Of a DNA stretch of 64,000 bases, positions 24,849-38,800 are shown in pieces. A program made the translations under genes and the position numbers. A model generated the notes under the pieces. It ran no database searches, was not told the DNA's origin, and worked only from the letters and a program-made list of their open reading frames with translations. Each line of letters starts with the position of its first letter. Position 1 is the first letter of the stretch. Source of the stretch: Larimichthys crocea (Eukaryota; Chordata; Actinopteri; Sciaenidae); the NCBI RefSeq assembly GCF_000972845.2, contig NC_040013.1, positions 4,454,642 to 4,518,641 on the forward strand, in the 5' to 3' direction.

Positions 24849-27800
24849 ATGGGACTGGAGAGACGGTGGCTTCAGGCTGTCACCACTGCTGTAGCCATCT
24901 GTCTGCTAAGTGAGTATGCTAATGCAAATATGGATCCGTCGCATATATTTACAACGCATTACCATAATTAATTTTTTTAGAATCACTGTCATCCCCCAAC
25001 ACTGAGTTATCTTGTTAACAAACTGTCAATTCGTGAAGAAATTACCCAAAATTGAGCTGGAACTGTCATCTTCTGAGCTCTGCAAAACGACATCCTACGT
25101 CCTATTCTGCAAACTCGTTACAAGACACAAAAAGAGTGAAAGAAACAGACACAATGATGTAAAACTGACATGGAAGATTCACTCAACATATGTAAATAAG
25201 CCTGCACAGATTAACTGATGAAAATCTGCTTTGCTGGATTAGATTTGCATGATCATGACAATGATATTGCTTTAAAATATGTCACTGTGTCTTAAGTCTT
25301 TGAAGACTCACTTTCATCACATTATGAAGCATTATTTTTAAAGAATATAGTATTTATATAGTGTAAAATCATAGCATAAGTTATCAAGTTGCAGCTGCAG
25401 ACTGCTTTAGTGATGGGCGACGAGTCAAAAATGTATCTAGATCGAATTAAGTCAAAGAATTGGTTGGATTTGGGCACATTTAACTGGCAGTTGGAACGCT
25501 GTTTTACTAACTCCATGAAGTGATACTGAAAAGTTAAATCTAGCAAATGGTATGAAATGCTTTGTCCTGTCATATCATGTCATATATTTTGACTATCAGT
25601 TGTTTCTCTCCATTTGTTTGCTCATCTTCTCCAAAAGTTCATTGTTTACCAAAGTCAAACAAGATCTACAGTTTGTGAGCCATCACAAAGCAGTTGGCAT
25701 ATGTTGCCGTTTAGCAGCCCACATACAGTTTGAGTGATGAATCTGGCACAGCTCCCATTGGTGAAAGTAACGAGGAGGGGTTACAGGATAGACATGAGTG
25801 GACGAAAGAGAGAATGAGGCCAAAATCCAACTTAAATAATATCTGTATGTATGTGTGTGTGGATTTAGATCAATCTGGGATTTGTACTACCCCCAACCTA
25901 GGCACGCTTCTCTGTGTGCGTGCATGTGTTTGTAAGGGGGGGTGGTGGGATTGATTGTGCTGGTCCGCAGACCATGTGTGTACCCCAGGGGGTGGTGGGA
26001 GGTCGGCTGGAGAGAGAGCACAGAGGGTCCTGCTGTCCTGCATCAGAGTATCACCCGCCACCAACCCCCTCCGCCCCGTCTGAGATTAAAGTAATCACCA
26101 GGCCCAGATGAGTAGCAGAACAAACACTGGCACCCAGTTGTGCACACGCCCACGTGAGCCCACAGAGAGGGAGATAGAGGAGAGGAGAGACTGCTCCAGG
26201 TGCCAGTAATGGGATTGCTGTGTGTTTGTAGGCTTTGCAGCTACATGATCTTGTCACCAAATGGCACATGATTGTTTTACATGCCCTCTCACGGCCTGGC
26301 TTTCAAACGGGAGCTCTCAGGGGATGTTATACTCACTGCTGGATCCAGTTCAACATCGGCTTTCAGTCTATTTCCCACCAACTTTTCTGTGTCCTGACCC
26401 CTTCTTGGCTGTGCAGCCTGTTGTCTCTCTTCCAAGATATTGCTCCTACTGCTTTATGAACTATTCTCGGCATAGCAAACAATTTACGCAGTAATGAATG
26501 ACCAAAGAGGTTAATCCAGACTCTCTGGCAGCAACCCTCTTTAAAAGGCCCATATTTCTTCAGCCCTGTATGTGTTTACTTTACTGTTTATTGCCTTCTT
26601 TGCTATCAGCAAATGTCCACAGTATTGTGCCTTATCCTGCTGATATGCTGTTGTCTTTACAGGTGTGTCTCAAGGTGAGGCATCATTGGTTCATGCCAGA
26701 GTGGGAAGCTCTGCAGAGCTGAGCTGCAGTCTCAATCCTACGTCTACAGAAGCCACCACCCCAAACCTCTTTCCTCTGCATGTGGTGGAGTGGGTGCGCC
26801 TCGGTTTCAACGTTCCCATCCTCATCAAATTTGGAGTGTATGCTCCTCGAGTTCATCCAAACTACAAGGGTAAGAGTTACTCTGAAGTGTTCAGTCACAC
26901 ACTCCTTTCAGCAGACTGAAAGACTTGTATCTCTAACAGCTCAGCTGGAGGTTCCTTCCTTCCCTTTATTTCTCAGTAGACTCTGGAGCTAACACTGACC
27001 ACCACTTGACATATTTCCTTAATTATGGTTCAGTAGACTTAATTGAGGGGAGGGGAGGTGTCCATGTGGCAACATTTCTCTTTTACCCTGAGTTACATTC
27101 ATCTGTCCTGTGTGAGAAAAGGTAGGCGTAAAGGAGTTTACACCGGTATTTATGCAGGCTTGCACAGGGGAAGTTTGGATGAAACAATATCCCAGATAGG
27201 TAATCCATCCAAACCACAATCCCTGTAATTACCGCTGGTGTTCAGTCTTAGTGTGCTTCGAGACTGCAGTTTCAGTGCAGGGAAAAGGGGAAGGGCGGCA
27301 AGAGTGGATGCGTTTTAATGGAGGCAGTAAAAGGGGGGTGGGGTAGCTGAGCAAGACGAAGGAGAGGGGGGTACCAGTAACGCCATGCACTGGGGGATTA
27401 GGAGTGTAGGTGGGGGCTTGGTGGTCTGATGACAGCGTTTTATTAGTATGCTGAGGGTTGACCCACTAATAGGAGATTGTTTTGCTGGAAGGAGGATGGA
27501 ACGAAGCAATGGAAATAATGGGAGTCTTCTTGCTGGAGCCCTATAATCCTGTCATTGTCTACCAGAGGACAAAAGACAAAGAGGGGTATCACAACCTCCT
27601 TTTGCTTTGCCAAAGCCAAACAGGACTACTAGGACACCCAAAATCCCATACTGCCCCAACTAGGTCGCTGAAATGTGACCTAGCTCGCTCAAAAGCCCTC
27701 TGCGTTTGTCATTTCAGAACTTAACTTTAACAGAGAATGCTTGAGAAACATGGAGCCAAGGAGTTGAAGAGCTCAAACACAAACATGCCCCCTCAGCTGG

Positions 27801-30800
27801 GCAGTTGGGCTACATGTGTTTGGCATGTTAACCCTCCTGAAGGCCGTTAACTATGTCATTGTTTAGGGGCAGTCATCTGATGCACAAGCAGCCGTAATGA
27901 AGTAAACAACATTGTAGAGATGTAGCTCAGTGTAGAAGACTGTTTGGGATGCCCCAATATTTATTTATTACCATATCTATCTCGTGTGTGTACGTGTCTG
28001 CTGTGGGCTTTACCCCTGTCTGCCTCAGATCCTCATATCTCCCCTCCCACTGGAGGCAGATGGCAGCATGTGAAGCGTGTCACCGCTGTGGGTCTAATGT
28101 ATTCTACCCTCAAATTAAAATGATGGGGGGATTTCAGATTTAACCACCAAGACAGTCAAGTAGGCGATCGTTTCCTGATCTTTGTCTTGGCTTGTCTGGG
28201 AAGAGACCTGTGCTGGTGTGTAGAGCTGCGGTGGATTTATGACTCAATATATATTATTAAATTTAAGTGTTGTCCTGTCCTTCCTCTGGCGGACTCATCG
28301 CATTGCAGATGCTGCATATTTAAGCAGGCTAAAATAAAACAAAAAAATGCCGTCTTGTCTTTGGTCCGCTGCTTTGTCTCAAGCTCACTGATGCTATTGG
28401 CCATTTTTAGAAGCTGAGATGAAAGAATCAAAGCGAGCCATATCTCGGATGACTATTTCAGTCGTCCATTAAACCGACATTTCTTCGATACGATATCAGG
28501 TGTATTTGAGATTGCACTTTGTATTCGAGGAGTGTCATGAGCACAGATCGGCGTTCTTCTGTCGACCCCCTCAGACAAGAGTCTGTCTGGGTCGCAGAGA
28601 GCTTTTCTTGTCTGCTTAAAGTGAATCAGGAAGGTATTAGCACCCCTTGTCTCTCTCTTCCTCTCTGCTTCACACCCAGCATGCCCTGCAGGGCTGAACA
28701 TTAGTCAACTCGCAACAAAAAAGGAAACAGCCGGATAAACTCTCTGACTGACGCGCTATTATAGTCTGTCTGAGTTGTAAATGTTGAGAGAATATGTTCA
28801 AGTCTTGCGGTGTCAGGATGGTTTACTGTTGCAGGGCGAGATCAAATGTCTCCTGCATGTTGAAGTAAATCAGTAGAGACTGCGAGCGGGAGACTCCGAC
28901 CTGAGGTTAGAACGACAATGGGCAAACCCCCAGATCACAGCAGGTTTCAAACACACTCTCAGTTTGACCTCTGAACACTGGAGAACTTCAGGCCTCCATT
29001 TGTCACACACATGAACAAGTCAGGTACACACTCACGCTTAGATCTACACAAACCGTGAACTCTGTAACCTTTCCCCTCGTCGACTCGAGTGGACTTTAAT
29101 ATTGGACAACTAAAGCTTTGGAGAGCTAAGCTTTGGCAAACACGCGTCTGTTTGACGAAGCCCGAAAGAAAAGAAAACGGCGCAGCTGAAAGGTGAAACT
29201 GATCACCTTTATCCATCACTAACCAGTTTTTCCGCCATAACAAGACCGGGATGATGCGTGGTAAACAATGACACAATGAAAGAAGAATAGATGGCTTCAA
29301 CTTGGGAGTTTCATGTTAGACGGCTTAAAGCAGCAGGCCAATATAAAAGCTCGGTTTCCTCATGCCTCAGGCGTGTCACTGACCAGATTCATATGAGAAT
29401 CATAGAGTCAGTGCTGTGCTCGAAGTGTCTCATCTACTGTTGTGCAATGAGCTGCAACTATCGATTATTTGTATTATCCAACAGTCTGATGATCATTTTC
29501 TCGCTGTTCCGTCCAGAAAATGGTGAAAAATGTTGGTCACTCCTTCTCAAAGCCCACAGGGACGTCCCCAAATATCTTGTTTTGTCCACAACCCAAAGAT
29601 TTTTTAGTTTACTCTCAAAAAGGACCAAAGAAACAAGAAAATCTTCACAATTGCGAAGCTGAAATCAGTGAATTTGGACATTTTATTGATAAAATAATGC
29701 CAAAACAATGAATTGGTTGTGAAAGTAAGCATCATGTTCACTAATAATGAGGATTTTTCTCCTCGTGGTCACTCCAGCTGAGTAACTAAAGCAAATTTCA
29801 GGCAACTAGCAATTATTAACATCAGCGTTATCTCTTCCCGGACAGAAAACAAAGCACCTCTTGTAATCTCGTTGGACCCGAATCGCGGATTTTCAAACTG
29901 GTTGCTCTGCGATCGTGTATGAGGGTTAAAGCCTGCGGTGAGTTGAGTGACCGCTGTAGTGAAAGTGGGCACGTGAGCGTGTGTGTGTGTTGCAGAGGGG
30001 TTAAAGGCAGCCGGACAGAGCGAGAGGGACAGAGTTAACTGTAATCTATCTCACGACAAAGAGCTATTCATAAGAGGGTTAAACTGATTAGAGGGACAGG
30101 AGGATTGAAGAGAGAAATTTGGGGGAGTGGGAGGGGTGAGCTGTCAGAGGCAGGGGGCCTGTCCCAGACTTATGATTGTATTCAAATCAAAACACATCCC
30201 ACAATGCACCTCTGCCCGACTCTCTTATGCACATACGGATGGACAAAGAAAAGCAGGCGCTCATGCTTCTGCAAACAGAATAATCTTCCTTCCTCCATAG
30301 TCATTCCTGTTATTGTATCACATGTATTCACCATGCCCCCATGTATCAATATGTCAGTCAGTACGAGTGGGAACCCTCAGCGCAAAAATCACATGTTGAT
30401 CCTGATCCTTTCGAACAATGAAAAAGCCAAATCCTGGAGCTTGAACAGCCATAAAGCTCAACGTGACAGTCGTGCATGGAAAGAAAGGGTTGTAAATCTT
30501 AAACGTCACCCGGAACGAACAAGAATTATGCGAGTCGAATGTGAGTGGTTTAGACCGTTCTCCATTACATTTGCAGAAAAAAAAAAAAACTCATCAATCT
30601 TTCTTCAAAAAAAAGGAGAACAGGAGATCAGAAGCCATGAAACAAGTCCAGCTCCCGTGCCGGCTCTGAAAGCGTTATTCCTAAACCCGCCACCCACCCA
30701 TCTTAGAGGTTCACGCAGCGCCGCTGGATTAGTGTTTCCATTTTCTACCCTCGGCTGCACAGCAGCTCGACCTGTTGGAAACAGGGGCTCGTTTTTTAAG

Positions 30801-32813
30801 GTGGACTGGAGCTGTCATGTGATAGCTGCTCGAGGAAAAACAGTGAGGAGGAAGAAGAGGAGGAAGGTGGGCACGAGAAAGGAGCAGCAGCTATTGTTTC
30901 AGCCACTCTCTCTGTCTAATGATGTTTGTCTCTTGAGGAGGACTTGTGGACATTGTGCTAATGTAGAACAAGGGGGAGTGATGAATGTGTCTGCCGGGGA
31001 GTTACGGAGCAAAGAGGTCAAGAAGGTCAACCTCTCATTGGCTGTCAGTGGATCATCGACGCACACAATTCGAGTAACCTCTCCATAACCTCTCGCTCAA
31101 TCCCTCTTAGATTGAAAAACGGGGTTGGGTCTTCACTGATATGGCTGATCATTTTTCAACTTGTGTTGAATTATTGCTGCATATTTGCATTATCTGTGCG
31201 TCGGGGCCACCAGAGAGAAACCTTTTTAATCTCTTAGCATCCTCAGTGCAGAGCACCTGCCGAGCGCCATTTGAGATTTCAGTTCAAGTCCAAAGATGCA
31301 ACATTTAAATTTAAATAAAGCGACATTTGTCACACAGCGTCAGTCTTTTGTCTGTCTGCAGCCTGAAAAGAAAACACTCCTTTCTGCCTCTGCCTCTCAT
31401 TCATTTCTCTCTCTCTTCTTTTTCTCCCTGGATGTGACACAAGACTGGTTTTGTTTTTGTTTTTTTGTTAAATCGAAACCTTTTTTCCTTTTTCCTCACT
31501 GGTAATTTTTCAAATCTCTGACAGTAGAAACCCACCCCTCGGCGTGCACGACCCTCCCCTACCCGTGTTTTGGCCCTGCCAGGTTTCTACAGCAACTGAA
31601 TTCAAATCTAAACCTAGAGCCCGGGCTTTTTCCTCGCTCTGGTCACTATGGTAACCCGAGAGAATGAGGAGTGGGGGGCTGCCGTCTCTTTGTGGTGATG
31701 GACAAGAGGGAGGCTACGGGAAAGGGTTAAGTGTTCGACAGGGAAACCAGAATTCCAGAAATCCCCCCGCCGTGCAGACCCAGGGGGCAGGGCGCTCGCC
31801 AACATTTTGAAAATCAACATGTATACACACCCACGTGCTCGTGAAACCACGAGATCAGTCAAAAGGATTTCCATACAGAATATGACCACTAGCCTCGGTG
31901 ATCTTTAAGTATCCCATAATATTTAGCCACATGTGGATTAGCTGTTTGTGTGATTTTGCACGTGAAAGTGTTTTTCCTCTTGAGCCTTGCAGCCGGGCAG
32001 TTAATACCATGTCCGGTTTTGGGAAAGGTTGCATAGGAAATGGGCAGCTCGGGGAGGATCCCTCGCACGGAGATAAAAAGGAAAAAATGCCTGAAGTTAT
32101 CCCCACACCTGTTATCATCTGCCTGCACATTTCCCCTCTCCTGACCCTGCCCGGTTGTTTGAAAGATGCTGACTGAAAATGAGAGGCACTCATTTTACGG
32201 TGCCTCTTAAGTGAACACCGCCCATCAAACACTGGCCTGTCTTTTAGGAGGTCAGTCAAACATTAAACCTGACTATTAAGCACGGCAACAGCCCCGGTTA
32301 GGAATGCAGGGTTAATTGTTAGCCATTGTTGTCTGTCTTAACTCGCAGTGTGTGTTTCACCCTGTCTTAAGGCCACGTATAGACTCATATTATACAGACA
32401 CTGCTGTCTGGAGGGGGAGGCAGTGTGAATAGTGACGATATTGTGTTCCTTGTGATATTGTTGCTTCAAGGTTGCAGGACATTCAAGAAATCTCTGCGCT
32501 TACATACAATATGTCTGCTGGAGGAGAGCCTAAAGATCGAAATGAGGAGACTCTTTTTTTCAAAGGTTTGAATGTGACAGACATCCCTTATATCGTCTAC
32601 GAAACTTTTGTTAGCTGCAAACAAGTATGACGTGATGCCGGAAACTTCTCCACATTCCCCTGTTTACTTTCAAACCCGCTTTGGCCGGGGCCCGGTATGA
32701 GCAACGTGTGTGTTTCCCCCCTGCACGCATCCTCCTGTCGTTTAAAGCCCTGAGATTGAAGGGGGGAAAAAAGAGTTCATTGAGAGACGGAATAAAAGGA
32801 AGGGGGTGGGCGG

Positions 32814-32860
<47 letters not shown>

Positions 32861-35800
32861 GAAGGGTAACTTCAGTACCCTGAAAACCAGGCTGCAGTCA
32901 CCAGGCAACCAACAGATCAAGTTTCAAAGCCTGACAAGGAGTTGTAAGAAGTACAGAGTGGGAGGCGAGGGAACGGGGTATGGGTGTATGTGTGAGAGAG
33001 GGAGATGTGTGTGTGTGTTTGTGCATGGATCCATCTGTGTCTTCACACACATGTTCAGAGCATGCATCTGCCATGCTTCACATTGTTTATCTCCGCCCAG
33101 AGATAAACAAAAAGAGGTGACTCATCGCGCATCTGTTGTAGAAATCCAAAAACTCCAAACACTTTTTCTATTTTGGTGATTTAATGAAGCTTCCTTCAAG
33201 AATTCCTGGCACGCTCTCTCCACTCCACCACCACCACCACCCAAACCCTAAATGACAGGACACCATCTTCATCTGTAATCCTGCACATCATTACAAACAT
33301 CATTTGAGTGATTTACGTGCTTGCATTCCAACTTAAGGCCACCGACTTCTCGTCCTTTCGAGCTGCATTTTGTTTGCCAACTTCCCTATTTGCAAGAATC
33401 TGAGTTATGTGGTCGCTCCAAACAGTCGAGCTACAGTTAATGTTCACACTGTGCGCGGTTTTGTCTATGACTTTCACTGTGGCCTTTGTGACACTGGATG
33501 CCTCTGTCCTCTGCAGTGGTAAGCCCTCTTCCTGCATGTGCTGACTCTGCCTGTCTGGCTGTGTATGTGCGTATGTGTATTTGTGTGTGTGTGTGTTTGA
33601 CCCTTTCTCTCTCTTGTCTATCACCCCTTTCCTCTTTGCCCTCACTCCTCCTCCCTACAGGCCGCGTGTCTCTGACCCGGGGTGCCTCTCTGCTGGTGGA
33701 ACGGCTGACCCTGGAGGACGAGGGCTGGTTCGAATGCCGCATCCTGCTCCTGGACAGCCAAAAAGATGACTTTCGGAACGGCACTTGGACCTTCCTCTCC
33801 ATCACAGGTGCAGCACTGCAGGGTTTTTTGGGGGGAGCTGCTCCTTTCGTTGCTCATCATTGGCACTGTCTTTGTTTAGAACAGCCACAGCATGGAGCCT
33901 GGCAAACTAAATGCTATTATAGCAGCGTATCAGGGCGTTACTGTGTGACGTTCTGTGCACACCATGATCACGTCTTGTTTTTGTCTGTGTCTAACATGCT
34001 GTGGGCTGATGTCAACATAGGAGCTGTTTTTAAGGAATAACAGGAGCAGGGCGGTTAAATGCCTAAACCTCACCTCCCACACCGGTTATGCCACAGTAGA
34101 GTTGAGAGTTCCTTTGAGAGTGTCATGCAGGGATTTGATATGATTGTACTACAGTGAATGAAAGGCCTACATGTGCTGCATCAGGTTGCAGATGAACTCT
34201 GGACACCTTTCTTGCACATAATAGTATTACATCAGTGCATGCACTACATATCATATGAACACATGTTACCTAATATGTGCTTCGTAATCCCCAAACCAAA
34301 CATGACAGAGTCCTGTATTAAAGACACAGTGATCACATGTTTTATCTAAACACCTTTCCAATTCAATGAGTGCATATATTTTTAATATAGACAGTCCTAT
34401 TAGGGGAAAAACACACAGACATGGCAGTGTTAGGTTCATATTCTCCCCCCAATAGCACATGTGCAAAATGAACCTTTTTGTCCACTGACCAAATGGCTTG
34501 CAGATGTTCACAATTTACCAGCCACTTGCATATTTTACCAGCATTTGGCTGTTAGTTGCTGCATTTACATTTGTGGCACTAAAAAACAAATTAAGAGGCT
34601 TTAACAGCATCTCTTTCTAAATATATTGACACTGTCACCTGTGAACACCCACAAATCTGCTTGTAAACAGTTAAAATGAGAATCCATTAGTAGCTGCTCT
34701 CCCATCTTCACACAGAGGAAATAAAACTGCTCACACTGAATTATTTTCAAAGCATCAAACCAGTTTTCCACAGAGCTCCACTGTGCTGGGTTGAGCTACA
34801 AGGCGCCACCTCTAAAGCCCAGTCCGGACCAAAGATGATCATGAAAAGATCAAACTGTTTGAGATCAGGAAAGGGGGGGAAAGTTGCAGCAGTGTGAACT
34901 GGCCTGCAGTTGCTGGGTTTAGAACATAATTGGTTGATAACTAAACAGCTTGAATTGAAGTCAGCTGGTAAATCCAGTTACATATTGTCAGCTGATCGCA
35001 ATGGCAGAGGAAAGAGAGGATCACCTCATGACTTTGTTTGAGGAACAGCCTTGTCTGCAAGAGCAACTCTCTCGTTGTTGTTTTGTTTTTCACTGTTTCG
35101 TTTAAAACTATATAGCAAGTTGCTCGCTATCACTATCCTCATTCATATTTTAAGACACCAGAAAAAAAGCCTGCAAAGCTGGCAGTAAGAACGGAAGTAC
35201 AGAGAGTCATTGCTATGGAGATGATACGCCGTCTCGTCTAGTGGCATTGCTCTGCGATTAGTTTCAACTCATCTCACTCTGAATTTTTGGTCTGAACTGT
35301 GATTAAGTCACAGCAAATCACACCAAAACAATTAAAAGTTGTTTTTTTTCATGGATCAAAGTTCGAACTCTCATTGTCTCCTATGTTCCATTTGAATATG
35401 TAAATAAAAACAAAATATGTAATCTCGTTTATTCCAGCTCCACCTGTGTTCATCAAGACTCCACCAACTTTCGTGGAGGTTCTTCTCGGAGATTCGCTGA
35501 CGCTCAGCTGTGGAGCCCATGGCAACCCTCGACCAACTGTTGTCTGGCACAAAGACGAGAGCCAAATTGAGAAACATGAAAAAATAAAAGTGAGTTGGAT
35601 TAACAGATGGCATTTGCAGTATTTTAAATAAATACTTTATAATTAGCATTTTCTGTTGGAGGTGTAGCTTTGATGTTCCTTTTGAAGAAAGCTGCTTTGT
35701 TGTCCTCTCCGCGAGCTTCCTCTGACTCCTCTCTTTCTCTTTGATCCTCCTCGCCTCCTTTCAGGTGCTCAATGGTACCTTGTCTTTGGCTGCCGTCACG

Positions 35801-38800
35801 AGAAATATTTCAGGAGTGTACAAATGTCACGTGTCCAACACAGAGGGGAACCTGACCCACTATACGCAGCTGCAGGTCAAAGGTCAGTGCTGTCAATCAC
35901 CAGAGAGAGAACGTGCATATCTCAGGTTCAAGCATGTGCTGTGATTCGATGTGCAGGTGAACAAGACACAGCATTTGTGTTTTGGATATTAACATAAAAC
36001 ATCTATCCAGAGAGATTAAACTGTCTTCCTGCTCTCCTCAAATCTTTATGATCTCACTGTGTTGCTATAAACCCACGGTTACAGAGTCTACACTGCCACC
36101 TACTGTCTACCCCCCGCTGTTGCATTGACTCAAGGCTTACCAACACTCAACGCTGATGCATCACTACAAAAACACCACATTCACATTACAGTGTGTGTGT
36201 TTTCTTTCCAAAGGGCCTCCGATCATCCTCATCTCCCCAGAGGACACCACTCTCAACATGACACAGGATGCAGTTCTGCAGTGTCAGGCTGACGCCTACC
36301 CTTCGAACCTCACCTACGAGTGGTGGAAACAAGGAGAGAACGTTTACCATATTGAGTGAGTGCAGGTCTTCATCTGTACAATTTAAACCATAATTAATAT
36401 CACTGACGATATTACAAAATCATCTTTTACTAAGTGGAATTAGTCTTCTAATTAGATTGTCTGTAAGATTATAACATGTGGTCATGACCACGCTATAAAT
36501 CATAATCTGAAACTACTGTTCAGATTAATGTGATATTTCTCATGCTCTGATAAATAACCTTCTTGAACAGTCAAACTTTTGTTTTGTATCGTTTGTCTTC
36601 AGGTCCTTAAAGTCCAGGGTGAAGGTTTTGGTAGATGGAACACTTCTTATCCCTAATCTCATCCCAGAAGATGCTGGCAACTACACCTGCATCCCGACTA
36701 ATGGGATACTGACACCACCTTCAGCCACTGCACACCTGAAAGTGAAACGTAAGGGTTTAATCTCCTGTTAGAGGCAGCGTCTGTGTGGTTTTAGATACAG
36801 CCATTAACCTGGATCAGGGTTGCATTTCCTTGCTTATAAGTACCACTTTGTAATTATTTTCCCTCCAACTCAGACCCTGCCCGTGTGGGACGAATGTCCC
36901 GGGAAACATACCTGCCTGCTGGAATGGAGGGGGTCATTGTCTGCCCCGTCCAGGCTGATCCCCCTGTGCTGTATGTCAACTGGACCAAAGATGGGAACTA
37001 TTTGAATCTTGACAACGTAAGCTGTGTAGCGTAGAAATTGTAGGAAATTGCACACATACCTCCTAAATGATTGTGAATGATTTTTACCTCCTTTGACCCG
37101 TCCAGTTCCCAGGTTGGATCGTGAACTCTGAGGGCTCCGTTTTTATAACAACAGCAAATGACAACGCTGTGGGCATGTACACATGTACGGCCTACAACAG
37201 CTATGGCACCATGGGCCGGTCTGAACCCACCCAGGTCATTTTGAAGGTACGGCTGGTAACTCAACTCTTTCCCCTGAATACACAGTCATACATGGACACA
37301 AGTAAAAAGTCTCCCTCCTTTCCTCTTCCAGGACCCACCATCATTCCGAATGCCTCCTCAGCCTGAGTATCTCCAGGAGGTGGGCAGGGAGTTGATCATC
37401 CCCTGTGAAGCCAGTGGAGACCCCACTCCAAACATAACATGGAGCAAGGTACTGGAGACTTTCCACTCAGATAGGCAGACGCACTGCACAAACATGTCTT
37501 ATTATTAATCCCTCGCTGTCCTCCCTCACAGATTGGCCCTAGTCCTCGATCCCAGTACACCGTGTTGGCCAACGGCTCCCTCCTGCTGCAGCCACTTAGT
37601 AAAGATCACCATGGGGGCTGGGAGTGCTTGGCCACTAATCATGTAGCTACTGTCAGTGCGGGCACTGTAGTCATGGTGCTGGGTGAGTGTGCCGATCTAA
37701 GTTCTGCAAACTAACACGTTGCTATGTGACACTCAACCTGAATGTGTTCACGTGTATCATCGACAGTTCAAATGTGTTTATCTGTTTCCTCAGGCACCAG
37801 TCCTCATGTTGTGTCGGCAGTATTCGTCACCACGGAGATGAACCAGGCCAATGTGTCCTGGGTACCAGGCTTTGATGGTGGATACACCCAGAAGTTCACT
37901 GTGTGGTCAGTAACTTAGAAGACATACTGTGTGATGTAGTTCTCTGCTGGTAGCAACAATCCTGACTGTTGTTTTTTGTTTCAGGGTCAAGCAGGCATCC
38001 AGAGGGAAACATGAATGGGCATCTTTGCCTGTGCCGACATCCAAAAACTACCTGCTGGTGACCGGGCTTCTCGCTGGCACCGGCTATCAGTTCAGCGTCC
38101 TACCTCAGAATAAACTCGGCTCTGGACCGTTCAGTGAAATAGTTTCTGTGCGAACACAAGGTTTGTTTTTGAGTTTCCCGTACTCGCTTTAATCCTCTTT
38201 AACTCTGTCATTTTTAAACTTATATTGGGTTTTTTCTCTCAGCTGTGCCAACAGAAACACCTACAGCAGTCACCTCTTTCCCGATCCTGGATCCTCCCAT
38301 ATTCCTGTCAGTAAACCGGACTGAACAGGGTGTTCTCCTGCAGTGGTCGCCTCCTGAAGCTCCATCCTCTCCACTGACGGGCTATGTGCTGCAGGCCCGC
38401 AAGGATCGGGGCCAGTGGGTCATCCTCAGCGGCAACATCAGTGCCAATCAGAGTGAACTACTTGTACAAGGACTCTTAAGGGTAATGATTAGTTTATTTC
38501 TTATTTAGATTTAGCAGTAAGTGATCCTGCTTTCACAAGCTGACCTGTCTTTCTCTCAGGACTCCAGTTATGATCTGAGGCTGATGTCTCGCAGCAACAA
38601 AGTACTCAGTCAGCCGAGTGAGTCTGTCAATATCTCCACCATTGGTAAGTGTATTTGTGTAGATTAATTGCATACTGAGTCAAGGTTCTAGCATACTACA
38701 TACTATATATTACTAGATAAAATCCATTGGCTTTTATCAGTTGAAATTTGGGACCTATTAATGATCACGTCTGATTTCAGGGATGGAAGTTTACCCCCTG

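Larger units (their letters stand above)
26870..33660 (+). other. igsf9a intron splitting the Ig1 domain, 6.8 kb
   Basis: The intron interrupts Ig1 after HPNYKG. It contains a teleost interspersed repeat at 29445-29740, a TG microsatellite at 32814-32858 and a 327-codon open frame at 30105-31088 that starts at TTG (first ATG at 30204) and resembles no family I know. No nested gene is supported. Confidence 0.6.

Noticed and set aside
33498..34040. A 180-aa plus-strand ORF as an independent protein
   Set aside because: It merely reads through igsf9a exon 33661-33807 with intron sequence on both sides.
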